NCBI GenBank assembly: GCA_030681265.1
Contig: JAUXXD010000146.1
Coordinates: 1 to 49,374, forward strand
Source: Candidatus Didemnitutus sp.
GTDB lineage: Bacteria; Verrucomicrobiota; Verrucomicrobiia; Opitutales; Opitutaceae
Direction of reading: 5' to 3'
DNA: 49,374 nucleotides
Of this stretch, positions 1-9,723 are shown piece by piece. The notes under the pieces were generated by a model, which worked only from the letters and a program-made list of their open reading frames with translations, was not told the DNA's origin and ran no database searches. The stretch's first letter is position 1. Every line of letters starts with the position of its first letter. Both the position numbers and the translations under genes were made by a program.

Positions 1-1214
1 ATGCACCAGTCCTGAATGTTTTCGAGCCAGTGCAAATAAACTTTCGACCAACGCTCCGGGTGAAAACGAATCACACCGTCGCGCACGACCGCCTTGGCCG
101 CTTCGACCTGCGGGTAACGCAACCACCATTGCCATGTGAGGCGCGGTTCGATCGGCACATCGGCACGCTCGGAGTAACCGACGTTGTTCTCGTAAGGCTC
201 CTCTTTCACCAGCGCGCCGCGTTCCTTGAGCAATTCCGCCGCACGCTTGCGGCCAGCAAAACGATCCATGCCCGCCAACTCGGGTCCGGCAAACTCGTTC
301 AACGTCCCCGCCGCATCAAGCACATCGATCACTTCGAGTTTATGCCGCTGCCCGATCTCGAAATCGACCTTGTCGTGCGCGGGCGTGACCTTGAGTGCGC
401 CGGAGCCAAATGCGCGATCAATGGCTGTATCCGCAATAATTGGAATCTCCGCCGCCGGTCCGAGCGGACGCCGCACGAGCTTGCCAATCCAGTCAGCGTA
501 ACGCGGATCGTCCGGATGCACCGCAATGGCCACGTCACCGGGGATTGTTTCCGGGCGCGTTGTTTTCACCGTGATAAATTGCCCCGGCGCATCGCTGCGT
601 TCGTAGCGCACTTCGTAGAGGAAGCCCCGGGCGGGCTTCATAATCACTTCTTCATCCGACAACGCCGTGAGTGAAACCGGGCACCAATTCACCATCCGCT
701 TGCCGCGGTAAATGTGTCCCTTCTGGAACAAATCTACAAACACGGTGAGCACCGCCTCCGAGTAATGCGGATCCATCGTGAATTGCGTGCGCTCCCAATC
801 ACACGACGCGCCGAGTGCCTGCAATTGTTGCAAAATGATGCCGCCCTTCTCGTCACGCCACTGCCAGACTTTTTCCAGAAATTTTTCCCGCCCGAGATCG
901 CGGCGGCTCACTTTCTGTTTGCGCAATTCGCGTTCCACCACGGTTTGCGTGGCGATGCCCGCGTGATCCGTGCCGGGCAACCACATCGCTTCGCGACCTT
1001 CGAGACGCGCGCGCCGGATCAGAATATCCTGCAACGTGTTGTTCAACACGTGTCCCATTGTGAGCACGCCCGTGACGTTGGGCGGCGGAATCATGATCGA
1101 GTAAGGCGGCTTGGCCGGATTCACCTTGCCCGCGAAGCAACCCGCCGTCTGCCAGTCGGCATACCACTTTTTTTCAACGTCGCGTGATTCGTAGCTCTTG
1201 GTGATCGAGGCCAT
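1..1214 (-). CDS. valS: Valine--tRNA ligase, N-terminal part (cut by window start)
   Basis: Class I aminoacyl-tRNA synthetase that charges tRNA-Val in the cytoplasm. About 404 codons are present; the rest lies to the left of the window. The ATG at 1214 gives MASITKSYESRDVEKKWY, the usual ValRS opening. It is followed by PPPNVTGVLTMGHVLNNTLQD, in which GHVL is the class I HIGH-type motif, and by the ValRS-typical PGTDHAGIATQ. The editing-domain approach (NWCPVSLTALSDEEV) follows near residue 180. The gene is separated by 100 bp from the next minus-strand gene upstream and is probably transcribed alone. Identity is certain; only the C-terminal KMSKS region cannot be checked here. Confidence 0.96.
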   Translation of the reverse strand, partial: MASITKSYESRDVEKKWYADWQTAGCFAGKVNPAKPPYSIMIPPPNVTGVLTMGHVLNNTLQDILIRRARLEGREAMWLPGTDHAGIATQTVVERELRKQKVSRRDLGREKFLEKVWQWRDEKGGIILQQLQALGASCDWERTQFTMDPHYSEAVLTVFVDLFQKGHIYRGKRMVNWCPVSLTALSDEEVIMKPARGFLYEVRYERSDAPGQFITVKTTRPETIPGDVAIAVHPDDPRYADWIGKLVRRPLGPAAEIPIIADTAIDRAFGSGALKVTPAHDKVDFEIGQRHKLEVIDVLDAAGTLNEFAGPELAGMDRFAGRKRAAELLKERGALVKEEPYENNVGYSERADVPIEPRLTWQWWLRYPQVEAAKAVVRDGVIRFHPERWSKVYLHWLENIQDWC

Positions 1215-1314
1215 GGATATGATTGAAGCCGCCCAGTGAAAACGCCCCATCCCACCCTGACAAGCCCTGTTCCTGCGCGAAGACCGACGATCTCTACTGC
1301 GTCGCCCAGCGCGC

Positions 1315-2253
1315 TTAGCGCAACTGCTCGAGTTCGAGTGCCAATTGACTGCGCGGACCGCGGGGCAGTTGGATGAAATTATCCTTCGCCATCGCCGCCG
1401 CGCATTCGTCGCTGAGCAAAAATTGGAGCAACGGCTGTAATTGCGGACCGGACGCACGGCGCAAGGCCAACAGCAGGGGCAATCGCAGCTGGTAGCCTGC
1501 CGGTAGATTCTCCGGAGTCGGCAAATAGGCCGCATCACTCATCGTCGCCGCCACCGCCAAGGCGCGCAGACCCGAATCCGGCGACGGCATTTGCGACGTC
1601 AGACCGATCGTGCCGTCCGCCGCCCGCACCCGTTGCCCGAGTTGTTCGAGGTTGGCCGCTTGCGTTACGGTCGGCTTAATCGCGCCGCCATTAAAAATCA
1701 ACCGCTGCGCCAACGTCTGCGTGATGCCCGCACTTGCTGCTAGAATATGCGGAGCAATCGCACGCGTGCGCCAATCGCCCGTCAGACCGATCATGCCCCA
1801 CGACGCAAAATTATCCAGCGCACCCAAGGCAAAAATACCGTGCAGTTGCGTGAAGGTGATCTGCGACAACGGCAACGCCTCCGGCACTATGACCACGATC
1901 GGTTGATACGCGAAAATCCGACCAACGAATGGCTCCACCAGTGCCGCATCGCCGGGCACCTGCGCCACAATTACCAAATCCGTTGTCCCCTCGCGCAACT
2001 TATCCATGGCCGGACGCGAACCGGGCATTTCGATCGTAATTTCGAGTTGATAATCTCGCGCAAACTCCGCGACGGCCTCACGAAACGCCGGGCCGAGCAG
2101 ATCCGAACTCGCCACGCGAATCTGCGCTGACGCCAACGCGGGCAACGCGAGCAAGACCAGTCCGAGGAGAGCAGTGCGAACGCGGGAATTCTCCGGCGAG
2201 CGCGCCGCGGTGCCGCAATCCGGGAGACAAGCAATTGGACGAAGATGCAACAT
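1315..2253 (-). CDS. PstS-like periplasmic substrate-binding protein
   Basis: Protein of about 312 aa with the type-2 periplasmic binding fold used by phosphate ABC transporter binding proteins. Visible family features are IRVASSDLLGP near the start of the mature chain, GTTDLVIVAQ, and a late region with the GTIGLTSQ and FLLSDECAAAMAK elements typical of PstS-like proteins. I chose the ATG at 2253, seven bases after the stop of the upstream kinase gene, rather than an upstream ATG inside that gene. The hydrophobic export segment (TALLGLVLLALPALASA) then starts unusually late, at about residue 27, so the true start may lie further in. It is the last gene of the exopolysaccharide operon, and no Pst permease genes are nearby. 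A sensory or polymer-related binding role is as likely as phosphate uptake. Confidence 0.8.
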   Translation of the reverse strand: MLHLRPIACLPDCGTAARSPENSRVRTALLGLVLLALPALASAQIRVASSDLLGPAFREAVAEFARDYQLEITIEMPGSRPAMDKLREGTTDLVIVAQVPGDAALVEPFVGRIFAYQPIVVIVPEALPLSQITFTQLHGIFALGALDNFASWGMIGLTGDWRTRAIAPHILAASAGITQTLAQRLIFNGGAIKPTVTQAANLEQLGQRVRAADGTIGLTSQMPSPDSGLRALAVAATMSDAAYLPTPENLPAGYQLRLPLLLALRRASGPQLQPLLQFLLSDECAAAMAKDNFIQLPRGPRSQLALELEQLR

Positions 2254-2260
2254 AGGAAAA

Positions 2261-4420
2261 TCAGCTCGGATCGCGCTCCTCGCGCGGCTCGCGAAACTCG
2301 AGTCGATCGGCACCGCGCGCATCCGCTCCAGCGCGAGTTGGCGGAGGCGAGTCACTCGCTTGCGCGTAGGAAGAATAGTTACTGGTGTAGTAGCCGTAGT
2401 CCTCTTCGGAACCCGACGGCACTTGATTCAGCACCACCCCGAAAATCGGCACCTTAAGCCCATCGATAATTTGGCGCGCGCGCATCACCATGCCTGCCGG
2501 ATTTCGCCGATGTTGGATCACAAACATCGAACCGTCCGTCACACTCGCCAACACAGCGGCATCGCTCACGCCAATGATCGGCGGCGAATCAAATAGAACC
2601 TTGTCGTAGTGTCCCTTGAACTCCGCGACCAACTCGCGTAGTTTATTCGCGTAAAGAAGACTGATCGTGGCGCCTGCGCGACCCGCCGGAATCATGTCGA
2701 GTCCGGCTACGCTGTCGTGTTGCACGGCCGCGTTCCATTGCACGCGGTTATGCAGCACATCGACAAAACCCGGTTCGCGTGGCGCGTTGGCCAGTTTGTG
2801 CTGCGTGGGACGACGCACGTCGGAGTCGATCAACAGCACGCGTTCCCCTGCCGCCGCCATCGCCAAGGCCAGGCGTCGCAATGTGGTCGATTTACCCTCA
2901 CCAGGCCCCGCGGAAAAAATCGCCAGCGCCACCGGTTGTCCCGCGCGCAGCGCGAGATTGAGATTTGTCTGCAACACGCGGAAGCATTCCTCTTCGCCGT
3001 TCTCATTGGTTTCACCGGTTGCGCGCTGGCGCGGGATGACGCCGAGCACGGGCAGTTTGAGCTTTGATTCGACATCGGCGATGTTGCGAAAGCTGGTGTC
3101 AAAATACTCGATGAGCACCGCGGCGCCTACACCAAGCACCAGACCGAAAACACCCGCGAACAGCAGATTCAGCGTCCAACTCGGGCGACTCGCCACGCGC
3201 GCAGGTTCGGCGGTGTTGAGGATTTCGATGGTTTTCTTGGGCACCTGAAAATCGATTTCGCGCTGGCGCAACGTCAGCTTCAAGGTCGTCTGGAGTCGCT
3301 GCTCGTCGTCGAGTTTGCTCGCGGCTTCTTCAAAGGGACGCATGCGTTCGCGCGCCGAGAGAATTTGATCGACCTTCGCTTGGGAGAGTTGGCGTTCCAA
3401 CTCACTGAAGCGCGCTTCTGATTCTTTGAAAGAAATCTCCAACGACTGTTCGTAGCCGTGCAGCAAGCGGTCGAGCTGATCTTGAATTTTCTCGCTGGCC
3501 TCTTTCGCCGCGATGAGATCGGGGTGAGCCTCGCCGAGTCGCCCTTTGAGTCGCGTGACGTTTTGCTCCGCGATGAGATAGGCTTGGAGCAGGTTCTGAA
3601 TGTTGGTGTCGGAAATTAATTCCGCGTTAACCATCGCCCGCCGCTCAGCTGGTGGAATAGTGCGAAAGCGTTCCCAACGCGTCTTGCGACCGATGGCGTC
3701 GACGCGCAAAGCGATCAGCGAATTTTGCATCTGCCGTAGCGTCTCAATCTCCATATCGGAGTGGCGCTGGTTGAGATCGAAGCCTGAGATATCGAGTTCC
3801 TTGCGGAGTTTCTCCACGAAGTCGCGTTGGGCGATGACGGCGCGTTCCTGTTTTTCGAGTTCGCCGCGCAATTTCGCGAGACCTTCGCGTTGTTCCGACG
3901 TGGCGAGTTGCACGCGGTCGTTGGCGTAAACGCGGGCGATCTCATTCGCGATGGCGGCAGCCAGCAGCGGATCGCCGGCATAGACGTTGATTTCGATGAT
4001 CGACGTCGCCCGGCGCGACTCCACCCGCAACATTTTGCGCAAAATGTATTGGTAGGTGAGCCCCGAGGGCAGCGGTTGGCCGTCGTTGAGCTGCTTACCC
4101 AGCACGTCATTTAACCGCAGGTTCTCGATGACGGGATAGATGATTTTCTCCTGCTGCAGGATCTCGAACTGGTCCTGCACGAAATACGGATCGTAGGCAC
4201 TCGTGCCTTGATTTTGGAAGAGTTTCACTTCGCTCTCGGGCTTCTCAACGCGGATCTTGGCGGTGGAGAGATACCACTTCGGTAAGAGTGCGGTGACCCC
4301 GGCTGTCGTGAGCCAGACGAGGCCGAACACGAGCAAAATGAGATTTTTCCGCAGACGAAGCAGCCCGACAAAATCGTTGAGCGAAAAAATCTCGGAGCCT
4401 GATCCGGTGACGGCAGCCAT
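2261..4420 (-). CDS. Wzc-like polysaccharide co-polymerase / tyrosine autokinase
   Basis: Inner-membrane protein of 719 aa that in this family controls chain length and export of exopolysaccharide and phosphorylates itself on tyrosine. It has an N-terminal Wzz domain with a membrane segment at about 27-46, a long coiled-coil periplasmic part, and a second membrane segment (LLFAGVFGLVLGVGAAVL). A cytoplasmic BY-kinase domain follows, with Walker A SAGPGEGKST, Walker A' VLLIDSDVRRP and Walker B VLFDSPPIIG. The C-terminus has the tyrosine cluster (DYGYYTSNYSSY) used for autophosphorylation. The gene lies 17 bp downstream of the barrel gene and 7 bp upstream of the PstS-like gene, which supports one operon. 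The fused Wzz plus kinase arrangement is the proteobacterial (Wzc) type. Confidence 0.93.
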   Translation of the reverse strand: MAAVTGSGSEIFSLNDFVGLLRLRKNLILLVFGLVWLTTAGVTALLPKWYLSTAKIRVEKPESEVKLFQNQGTSAYDPYFVQDQFEILQQEKIIYPVIENLRLNDVLGKQLNDGQPLPSGLTYQYILRKMLRVESRRATSIIEINVYAGDPLLAAAIANEIARVYANDRVQLATSEQREGLAKLRGELEKQERAVIAQRDFVEKLRKELDISGFDLNQRHSDMEIETLRQMQNSLIALRVDAIGRKTRWERFRTIPPAERRAMVNAELISDTNIQNLLQAYLIAEQNVTRLKGRLGEAHPDLIAAKEASEKIQDQLDRLLHGYEQSLEISFKESEARFSELERQLSQAKVDQILSARERMRPFEEAASKLDDEQRLQTTLKLTLRQREIDFQVPKKTIEILNTAEPARVASRPSWTLNLLFAGVFGLVLGVGAAVLIEYFDTSFRNIADVESKLKLPVLGVIPRQRATGETNENGEEECFRVLQTNLNLALRAGQPVALAIFSAGPGEGKSTTLRRLALAMAAAGERVLLIDSDVRRPTQHKLANAPREPGFVDVLHNRVQWNAAVQHDSVAGLDMIPAGRAGATISLLYANKLRELVAEFKGHYDKVLFDSPPIIGVSDAAVLASVTDGSMFVIQHRRNPAGMVMRARQIIDGLKVPIFGVVLNQVPSGSEEDYGYYTSNYSSYAQASDSPPPTRAGADARGADRLEFREPREERDPS

Positions 4421-4437
4421 GAACGCGGAGATCTGCG

Positions 4438-5613
4438 TTACAACGAGAGGCGGGCTGCCACGCCCACTCGATTGCGCTTCTGGTCGCGGTTGGCGTCGGC
4501 GGAGGCAATCCGATCAAGATCGTAAGTTGCCGTGAAAGTCCATTGGCGCACGGGTTGCCAGGAGAGCGCCAGACCGAGACGAGTCGTGCGTTCGGCAAGA
4601 TCGACCGTCACGCCGCGTCCTTGTAATTCGGCCGATTCATAACTGAGCGAGGCCGACACCGTAAAGGGTCCACTGAGGCGGTGTTGCACGTTGGCGAAAA
4701 CGCGATGGAGGCGAGAATCGGTGTAACGGATGACGTCTGATGCTTCTTCAAGCGTGTAGATGTAGCCACCGGAGAAAAAAGAGCCTTCGCTGTAAGTGTA
4801 GCGTGCGCTGAGTTCGGCATAAGGCACGGTGGCATCGGTCGCGCCTTCGCGGGAACGGTCTTCCATGCCGACGCGAGCGGAGAGCAACACTTGCTGTCCA
4901 GGGTTGTGATTGAAGCCGGCAAGCAGGAAATGTGACCGCTTGTTTTTCAAGGTGCCGGAATTGTCGTAACTGATGTCTTGGTAGCGATATTCTCCGACTA
5001 GTTTTGTTGCGGGAAGTAAGGCAAAATCCACTTCCAGTCCGCCGAGTTGTTCGCGGCGATCGAGCAAAAGGGCGAGGCTCGCCGCATCAAAGGAATATAC
5101 CATGTGCCGGTATTTGAACACCACGCCGGTTTTTGCACCGAGGCTGGTGTTAAAACGCATATCGAATTGGTTGAGTTTAAGCGATTGGTTGGTGTTGAGC
5201 GGAATGCCGGCGAGCAACGACTGGGGGTTTTTCGAGATCTGATAGAGCTCGTTGAAATCGATGCTCGTCGTGCTGTTGAATGCATGGGCTAACCGCCCGG
5301 TGAAGGTATGACTGGAGAGGTTTTGCTTGCCCGGACGATCGACGATGTGGTCGTAGCTGAGTTGGTAGCCGAGCGAGGCAAAGGTCTGATCGGTCAACGA
5401 ACCGTTGTAATTGATGGTGGGCGAGACGTTGTAAACCATGCTGCTCACCGCCCCGGTCGCGGAACCGAAAATGTTACTATCGTGGTAAACCGAGGAGCCT
5501 AAGCGCACGGATACTGCCTTGCCTTGATCCTGCTCCGGGATGGGGGCATAGACCGCCCAAACCGCCACGGGAACGAGGCTGCAGCCGAAGGCAAAAAGGA
5601 GACGCTTTTTCAT
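4438..5613 (-). CDS. Outer-membrane beta-barrel protein of exopolysaccharide operon
   Basis: Predicted outer-membrane protein of 391 aa. A signal peptide (MKKRLLFAFGCSLVPVAVWA) is followed by repeated alternating amphipathic strands and an aromatic-rich barrel pattern, such as the RLGSSVYHDSNIFGS opening seen in surface-polysaccharide-associated barrels. The last strand ends in a hydrophobic residue (VGVAARLSL), as barrel proteins usually do. It sits between a membrane glycosyltransferase-like gene and the Wzc-like kinase, so a role in polymer secretion or outer-membrane anchoring is inferred from context. I cannot name an exact family. The start at 5613 gives a clean signal peptide. Confidence 0.8.
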   Translation of the reverse strand: MKKRLLFAFGCSLVPVAVWAVYAPIPEQDQGKAVSVRLGSSVYHDSNIFGSATGAVSSMVYNVSPTINYNGSLTDQTFASLGYQLSYDHIVDRPGKQNLSSHTFTGRLAHAFNSTTSIDFNELYQISKNPQSLLAGIPLNTNQSLKLNQFDMRFNTSLGAKTGVVFKYRHMVYSFDAASLALLLDRREQLGGLEVDFALLPATKLVGEYRYQDISYDNSGTLKNKRSHFLLAGFNHNPGQQVLLSARVGMEDRSREGATDATVPYAELSARYTYSEGSFFSGGYIYTLEEASDVIRYTDSRLHRVFANVQHRLSGPFTVSASLSYESAELQGRGVTVDLAERTTRLGLALSWQPVRQWTFTATYDLDRIASADANRDQKRNRVGVAARLSL

Positions 5614-5672
5614 GGGGCGCGGGAGTCAAGAAGGACGCCAGCAGCAAGCCGCAAGCGCGCGGAGCACGCAAA

Positions 5673-7445
5673 TCAATTTCCCCTTGGCCGATAGACCGAG
5701 GGATCGACCAGTAATACCATGTTCTCCGTCAATCGCTGCGGCGGTGCATTGAGCGGAAAAGTAGTCGGCATGCGCCGGGTAATTAATCCGGCATAAACCG
5801 CGCCCCACCCGCCCGCGTCCGACACACTGCGGATGGCGTCCTCACGCCGCGCCGCGAGTTCGGTAAAAAACGGCCGGTCCAACGTCATCGGCGTCAACAG
5901 CAACGCACCCACGGGTTGCTGCACGGTGATTTCATAAAAATCGCCCAACCGCTCCGGCTTCGCCCACACGCGTTGATCGCCATACCACGCCGCGCCCGCC
6001 GGCACATCCGCCGCCACGCCCGTGCCCGGGAGAAATCGTTTTGTCGTGTCGCGCTTTAATTCCATGAAGAGATTCGGAAAATACGGCGGGTAATGAAAAT
6101 GGATTTTGCGTGGCTCCAAACAATCGCGCACCAGCGGTAACGCTTGCAGCAACAGCAGCGTCGCCACTGCCCAACGCCAGCGCTGCGCGAGCTGCGGTTG
6201 ACTGTCCACCAGCACAAAAAAGAATCCCGCCCCAAAAATAATCAGCAGCGGCGCGAGGTAATAGGCCGGCAACCGCGGACTCTCACCCGAGCCGAGAAAC
6301 GGCGGCAGCACGAACAAGACCAGCAGCATTCCGGCAAAAACCCAGCGCACCCGATTCGTCGTGTTGTGGCGAAATTGATAGGCGAGCCCCGCCACAAAAA
6401 ACGCGGTCAACAACAACCCGCCGCCCGACCACACACGCTCCTTCAGATTCATCTCCATCCCGGTGAGTCCCTTGTTGCCGATCTTTTTCAACGACCACAC
6501 CGGTCCGTCCGCCGTCGCCGTGTTGCGCAAGGCCCACGGTTGCGCCGTCGTGTCGCCGGCCTTCAACGCCAGATTTTGTCCGGCCAGCGCCAACGGATTG
6601 CCCGTCACCACCGTGTTGCGCGCCAACCACGGCAACGCCACCAGCAACGCCGCCCCCACGCACACACTCAACGCCACCACGCGAGTTCGCCCGCGCAACC
6701 GCCAGCCGAAGTAAGCCGCCGCCACGCCGAGCGCGAGTCCGGCGGAATATTCCGTTAAAAACAACAAGGCACTCACGACGCCAAGCGCGGCCACCGTGAG
6801 CAATAACCGCCGACTCAACGTCGCTGCCCCCGACCACTTTTCTTCGAACTGCGCTAAAAGATGAAACCAGCCGAGCAGCAGCACCAGCAACAGCGGCAAT
6901 CCACTCACGACGACCGTCTGTTGCCACAGCGTGACCGATACCGCACATGCCGCCGCTGACACCCACGCGACACGTTCATCAAAGAGTCGCCGCGCCAGCC
7001 GCCACACCAGCCAAATGCCAACCCAAAATCCAACCAAATTCACCGCCAACACGACGTAGTCCGGCACCCAACCGCCCGGCGGCGCTGGCACGTGTTTCCA
7101 CCCCGCCTCCGGCAACACCGCAAACACCGCCGCGAGCGTCAGCGCGTAGAGCGGCGCGTGTTGCACTTCGGGATAAGCGTGGCGCTCGTCGAACGGCGCG
7201 CCGCGCGCCTTGCGCATCGCGTAGGTTTGCGGGTAATTGACCTGCGTCGTGAAACCGTCGCCGCGCGAAATTTGCCGCGCCAGATCCAGCTGTTGCAACG
7301 TCCACTCCGTCGGCGGCCCGTGAAACTGGCTCCAACAAAAAATCAACGTCAGCAACAACCCGCCCAAACCCAAACTCGCCCGGCGCAGCCAGCCCGCTCC
7401 ACGGCCCTGTTCCAACCAATGGATAAATTCCTGCGTCGATTTCAT
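5673..7445 (-). CDS. Polytopic membrane protein, glycosyltransferase-39-like
   Basis: Integral membrane protein of 590 aa with about ten hydrophobic segments (for example LGLGGLLLTLIFCW, VVLAVNLVGFWVGIWLVW, LPLLLVLLLGWFHLL) and a soluble C-terminal part of about 150 aa. The layout of an acidic loop after the first helix (QLDLARQISRGDGFTTQ) resembles PMT/ArnT-type glycosyltransferases that use polyprenyl-phosphate sugars; this is a resemblance only. It is the first gene of the minus-strand run into the barrel, kinase and PstS-like genes, so sugar transfer during exopolysaccharide assembly is likely. It could also be a general hypothetical membrane protein of the same fold. Confidence 0.72.
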   Translation of the reverse strand: MKSTQEFIHWLEQGRGAGWLRRASLGLGGLLLTLIFCWSQFHGPPTEWTLQQLDLARQISRGDGFTTQVNYPQTYAMRKARGAPFDERHAYPEVQHAPLYALTLAAVFAVLPEAGWKHVPAPPGGWVPDYVVLAVNLVGFWVGIWLVWRLARRLFDERVAWVSAAACAVSVTLWQQTVVVSGLPLLLVLLLGWFHLLAQFEEKWSGAATLSRRLLLTVAALGVVSALLFLTEYSAGLALGVAAAYFGWRLRGRTRVVALSVCVGAALLVALPWLARNTVVTGNPLALAGQNLALKAGDTTAQPWALRNTATADGPVWSLKKIGNKGLTGMEMNLKERVWSGGGLLLTAFFVAGLAYQFRHNTTNRVRWVFAGMLLVLFVLPPFLGSGESPRLPAYYLAPLLIIFGAGFFFVLVDSQPQLAQRWRWAVATLLLLQALPLVRDCLEPRKIHFHYPPYFPNLFMELKRDTTKRFLPGTGVAADVPAGAAWYGDQRVWAKPERLGDFYEITVQQPVGALLLTPMTLDRPFFTELAARREDAIRSVSDAGGWGAVYAGLITRRMPTTFPLNAPPQRLTENMVLLVDPSVYRPRGN

Positions 7446-7518
7446 GCGCAGCGATGAAGCCGGCCCAGCCGCGCGACGGGAAAAAGCAACGACCGAAGCT
7501 GGCGCGGCGCACCCTTCA

Positions 7519-8889
7519 TCACCGATCGACGACGTCGAGTTCCGGCCATTGCGCGATCTTGCGGTGCAGCGTGCGTCGGCTGATGCCGAGCAACTCCGCC
7601 GCCGCCGTGCGATTGCCGCGACTCTTGATCAGAGCTTCGCGGAGCAGGCGTTTGCCATTCTCTTCCACCGACAGCGGATTCTCCGACGGCGGCGAATGCA
7701 GCGCGGGCAACTGATTCGTCTCGCCGCGGAATTTCGGGTCCAACTCAAATTCGCTCACGCTGCCACCACGTTGCAGCACGACGACATTTTCGGCAAAGTT
7801 GCGCAATTCGCGAATGTTCCCCGGCCAAGGATAAAGCTGCAGGTGCCGCATCGCGCCCAACTCGATCGTCACCGGTTCGTAGGCGTTTTCCTTGGCGTAT
7901 TGCCGAATGAAATGATCGAGCAAAATCGGGATATCCTCCGTGCGCTCGCGCAGCGGCGGCGTGGTAATGCCGACCACGTTGAGCCGGAAATACAAATCTT
8001 CGCGAAATTTTCCGTCCGCTACCATCTGGTGCAGATTGCGATTGGTCGCCGCCACAAGGCGCACATCGACCGTGAGTGTTTTTGTGCTGCCGACGCGTTC
8101 GAAACTCTTCGATTCGAGGAAGCGCAACAACTTCACCTGAATCTCCGGACAGATCTCGCCGATTTCATCGAGGAAAATCGTGCCGCCATCCGCCGCCTCA
8201 AACCGCCCGATGCGCCGCTCCGTCGCGCCGGTGAACGCGCCGCGTTCGTGACCGAACAGTTCGCTCTCGAGCAGATTCGCCGGCAACGCCGCGCAATGCA
8301 CCGGCACAAACGGTGCCCGTGACCGCGGACTCGATTGATGGATTGACTGCGCGATCAGCTCCTTGCCCGTGCCGGTCTCGCCTTCGATCAAGATGGTCGC
8401 CTTCGACGGCGCCACCAGCCGCACGCGCTCAATCACTTCCTTCAATTTCCGCGAATGCCCGATGATGCCCTCACTATTGAACTTCTCATCGAGCCGCTCG
8501 TGCAAATTCTTCACCTCCACTTCGAGCGTGCGCGTCTTCAACGCCCGCTGAATCAATATCTCCAGCCGCTCGATGTTCACCGGCTTGGTCAGAAAATCCA
8601 CCGCCCCGCGCCGCATCGCCTCCACCGCCGTATCGATGCTGCCGTATGCCGTCATCATGATCACTGCCGGCTTGTTCGCCAACGACAGCGCCTTGTCGAT
8701 CACCTTCAGACCGCTCTTCCCCGGCATCCGCAAGTCCGTCACGATCACGTCGAATTCCTGCGCTTCCATCAGGTTGAAACTCTCGTCCGCGCTCGCCGCG
8801 ACCGACACATCGTAGCTTTCCTGCAACGCTTGCTGCAGTCCTTCACGAGTGTGCTTCTCGTCGTCGACAATCAATACGCTCGACACCAT
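7519..8889 (-). CDS. NtrC-family sigma-54-dependent response regulator
   Basis: Transcription activator of 456 aa that works with RNA polymerase sigma-54 after phosphorylation. A receiver domain occupies about residues 1-118, with phospho-acceptor D52 (VTDLRMPG) and the conserved Lys in FLTKPVN. The AAA+ domain has Walker A GETGTGKE, the sigma-54 contact loop GAFTGA and Walker B GTIFLDEIGE. A Fis-type helix-turn-helix lies at the end (NRTAAAELLGISRRTLHRKI). I chose the ATG at 8889 because VSSVLIVDDE is the normal receiver start; an ATG 14 codons upstream adds no domain. A soluble NtrB-like kinase lies about 2.4 kb away with gltD between them, so the pair may work together, possibly in nitrogen control. 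Confidence 0.93.
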   Translation of the reverse strand: MVSSVLIVDDEKHTREGLQQALQESYDVSVAASADESFNLMEAQEFDVIVTDLRMPGKSGLKVIDKALSLANKPAVIMMTAYGSIDTAVEAMRRGAVDFLTKPVNIERLEILIQRALKTRTLEVEVKNLHERLDEKFNSEGIIGHSRKLKEVIERVRLVAPSKATILIEGETGTGKELIAQSIHQSSPRSRAPFVPVHCAALPANLLESELFGHERGAFTGATERRIGRFEAADGGTIFLDEIGEICPEIQVKLLRFLESKSFERVGSTKTLTVDVRLVAATNRNLHQMVADGKFREDLYFRLNVVGITTPPLRERTEDIPILLDHFIRQYAKENAYEPVTIELGAMRHLQLYPWPGNIRELRNFAENVVVLQRGGSVSEFELDPKFRGETNQLPALHSPPSENPLSVEENGKRLLREALIKSRGNRTAAAELLGISRRTLHRKIAQWPELDVVDR

Positions 8890-9058
8890 GTCCCGAAGAA
8901 ACCCGCGAACGCGGCTTCGGTCAACGGGCAAATGAGACGAGATGTCGCACTTTTAACACTTCCTCGTCCACACTTTCGTGAGCTTGGCCGCCGCGTCGCG
9001 CGGTCGGCGCAGTCACTTTTCCCTCGTTCAACAAAAGGAGCCGCGCCAACTTTGCCTC

Positions 9059-9676
9059 ATGCCCCCTGCCACGGATTCGCGCCTCGACGCCTACATTGCC
9101 AAGTCCGCCGACTTCGCCCAACCGATCCTCCGCCACCTCCGCAAGTTGGTCCATGCCGCTTCGCCCGACATTGCCGAAACGCTCAAGTGGGGCATGCCGA
9201 CCTTCATGCTCGGCCAGTCGATTCTGTGCCAGATGGCCGCCTTCAAAGCGCACGCCGTCTTCGGCTTCTGGCATATCGAGATGGAGCAACTCCTGATCAA
9301 AGAACTCGGCAAGACCGGCGAAGCGATGGGCGTCTTCGGCCGCCTCACCACGCCAGCCGACCTCCCGTCCGACCGCGATCTGCGACGCTACCTCAAGCAA
9401 GCTGTCGCGCTCGTGCACTCCGGCAAACCCGCCCGCCCGCGTGCGGCGATGCCCCCAAAGTCCGTCCCGCGCGTGCCGGCGGACCTCGCCGCGGCCTTGC
9501 GCAAGAACGCCAAAGCCAACGCCACGTGGAAAGCGTTCGCGCCCGGCCAACGCCGCGATTACCTTGTATGGATCGCGGAAGCGAAACAGGAAACAACGCG
9601 CGCCCGCCGCCTCGCCACCACCGTCGAATGGCTCAGCGAAGGAAAGCGGCGCAATTGGAAATACGAAAACTGCTAG
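9059..9676 (+). CDS. DUF1801 / YdeI-like small protein
   Basis: Protein of 205 aa in two recognisable parts. The first (about 1-115) is a DUF1801/YdhG-like fold with AETLKWGMPTFM and a core that ends near GVFGRLTTPADLP. The second part has a YdeI-type OmpD-associated segment (VPADLAAALRKNAKANATWKAFAPGQRRDYLVWI followed by AKQETTRARRLATTVEWL; written here as separated pieces of one run). I chose the ATG at 9059 because homologous sequence begins there; the upstream 27 codons look random. Its biochemical role is unknown. It is the only plus-strand gene between the NtrC-like regulator and gltD. Confidence 0.85.
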   Translation: MPPATDSRLDAYIAKSADFAQPILRHLRKLVHAASPDIAETLKWGMPTFMLGQSILCQMAAFKAHAVFGFWHIEMEQLLIKELGKTGEAMGVFGRLTTPADLPSDRDLRRYLKQAVALVHSGKPARPRAAMPPKSVPRVPADLAAALRKNAKANATWKAFAPGQRRDYLVWIAEAKQETTRARRLATTVEWLSEGKRRNWKYENC

Positions 9677-9723
9677 GCCGCGCGCGCCCGCCGTCGCCGG
9701 TGCGCGCATTGCCCCTCAGCATG

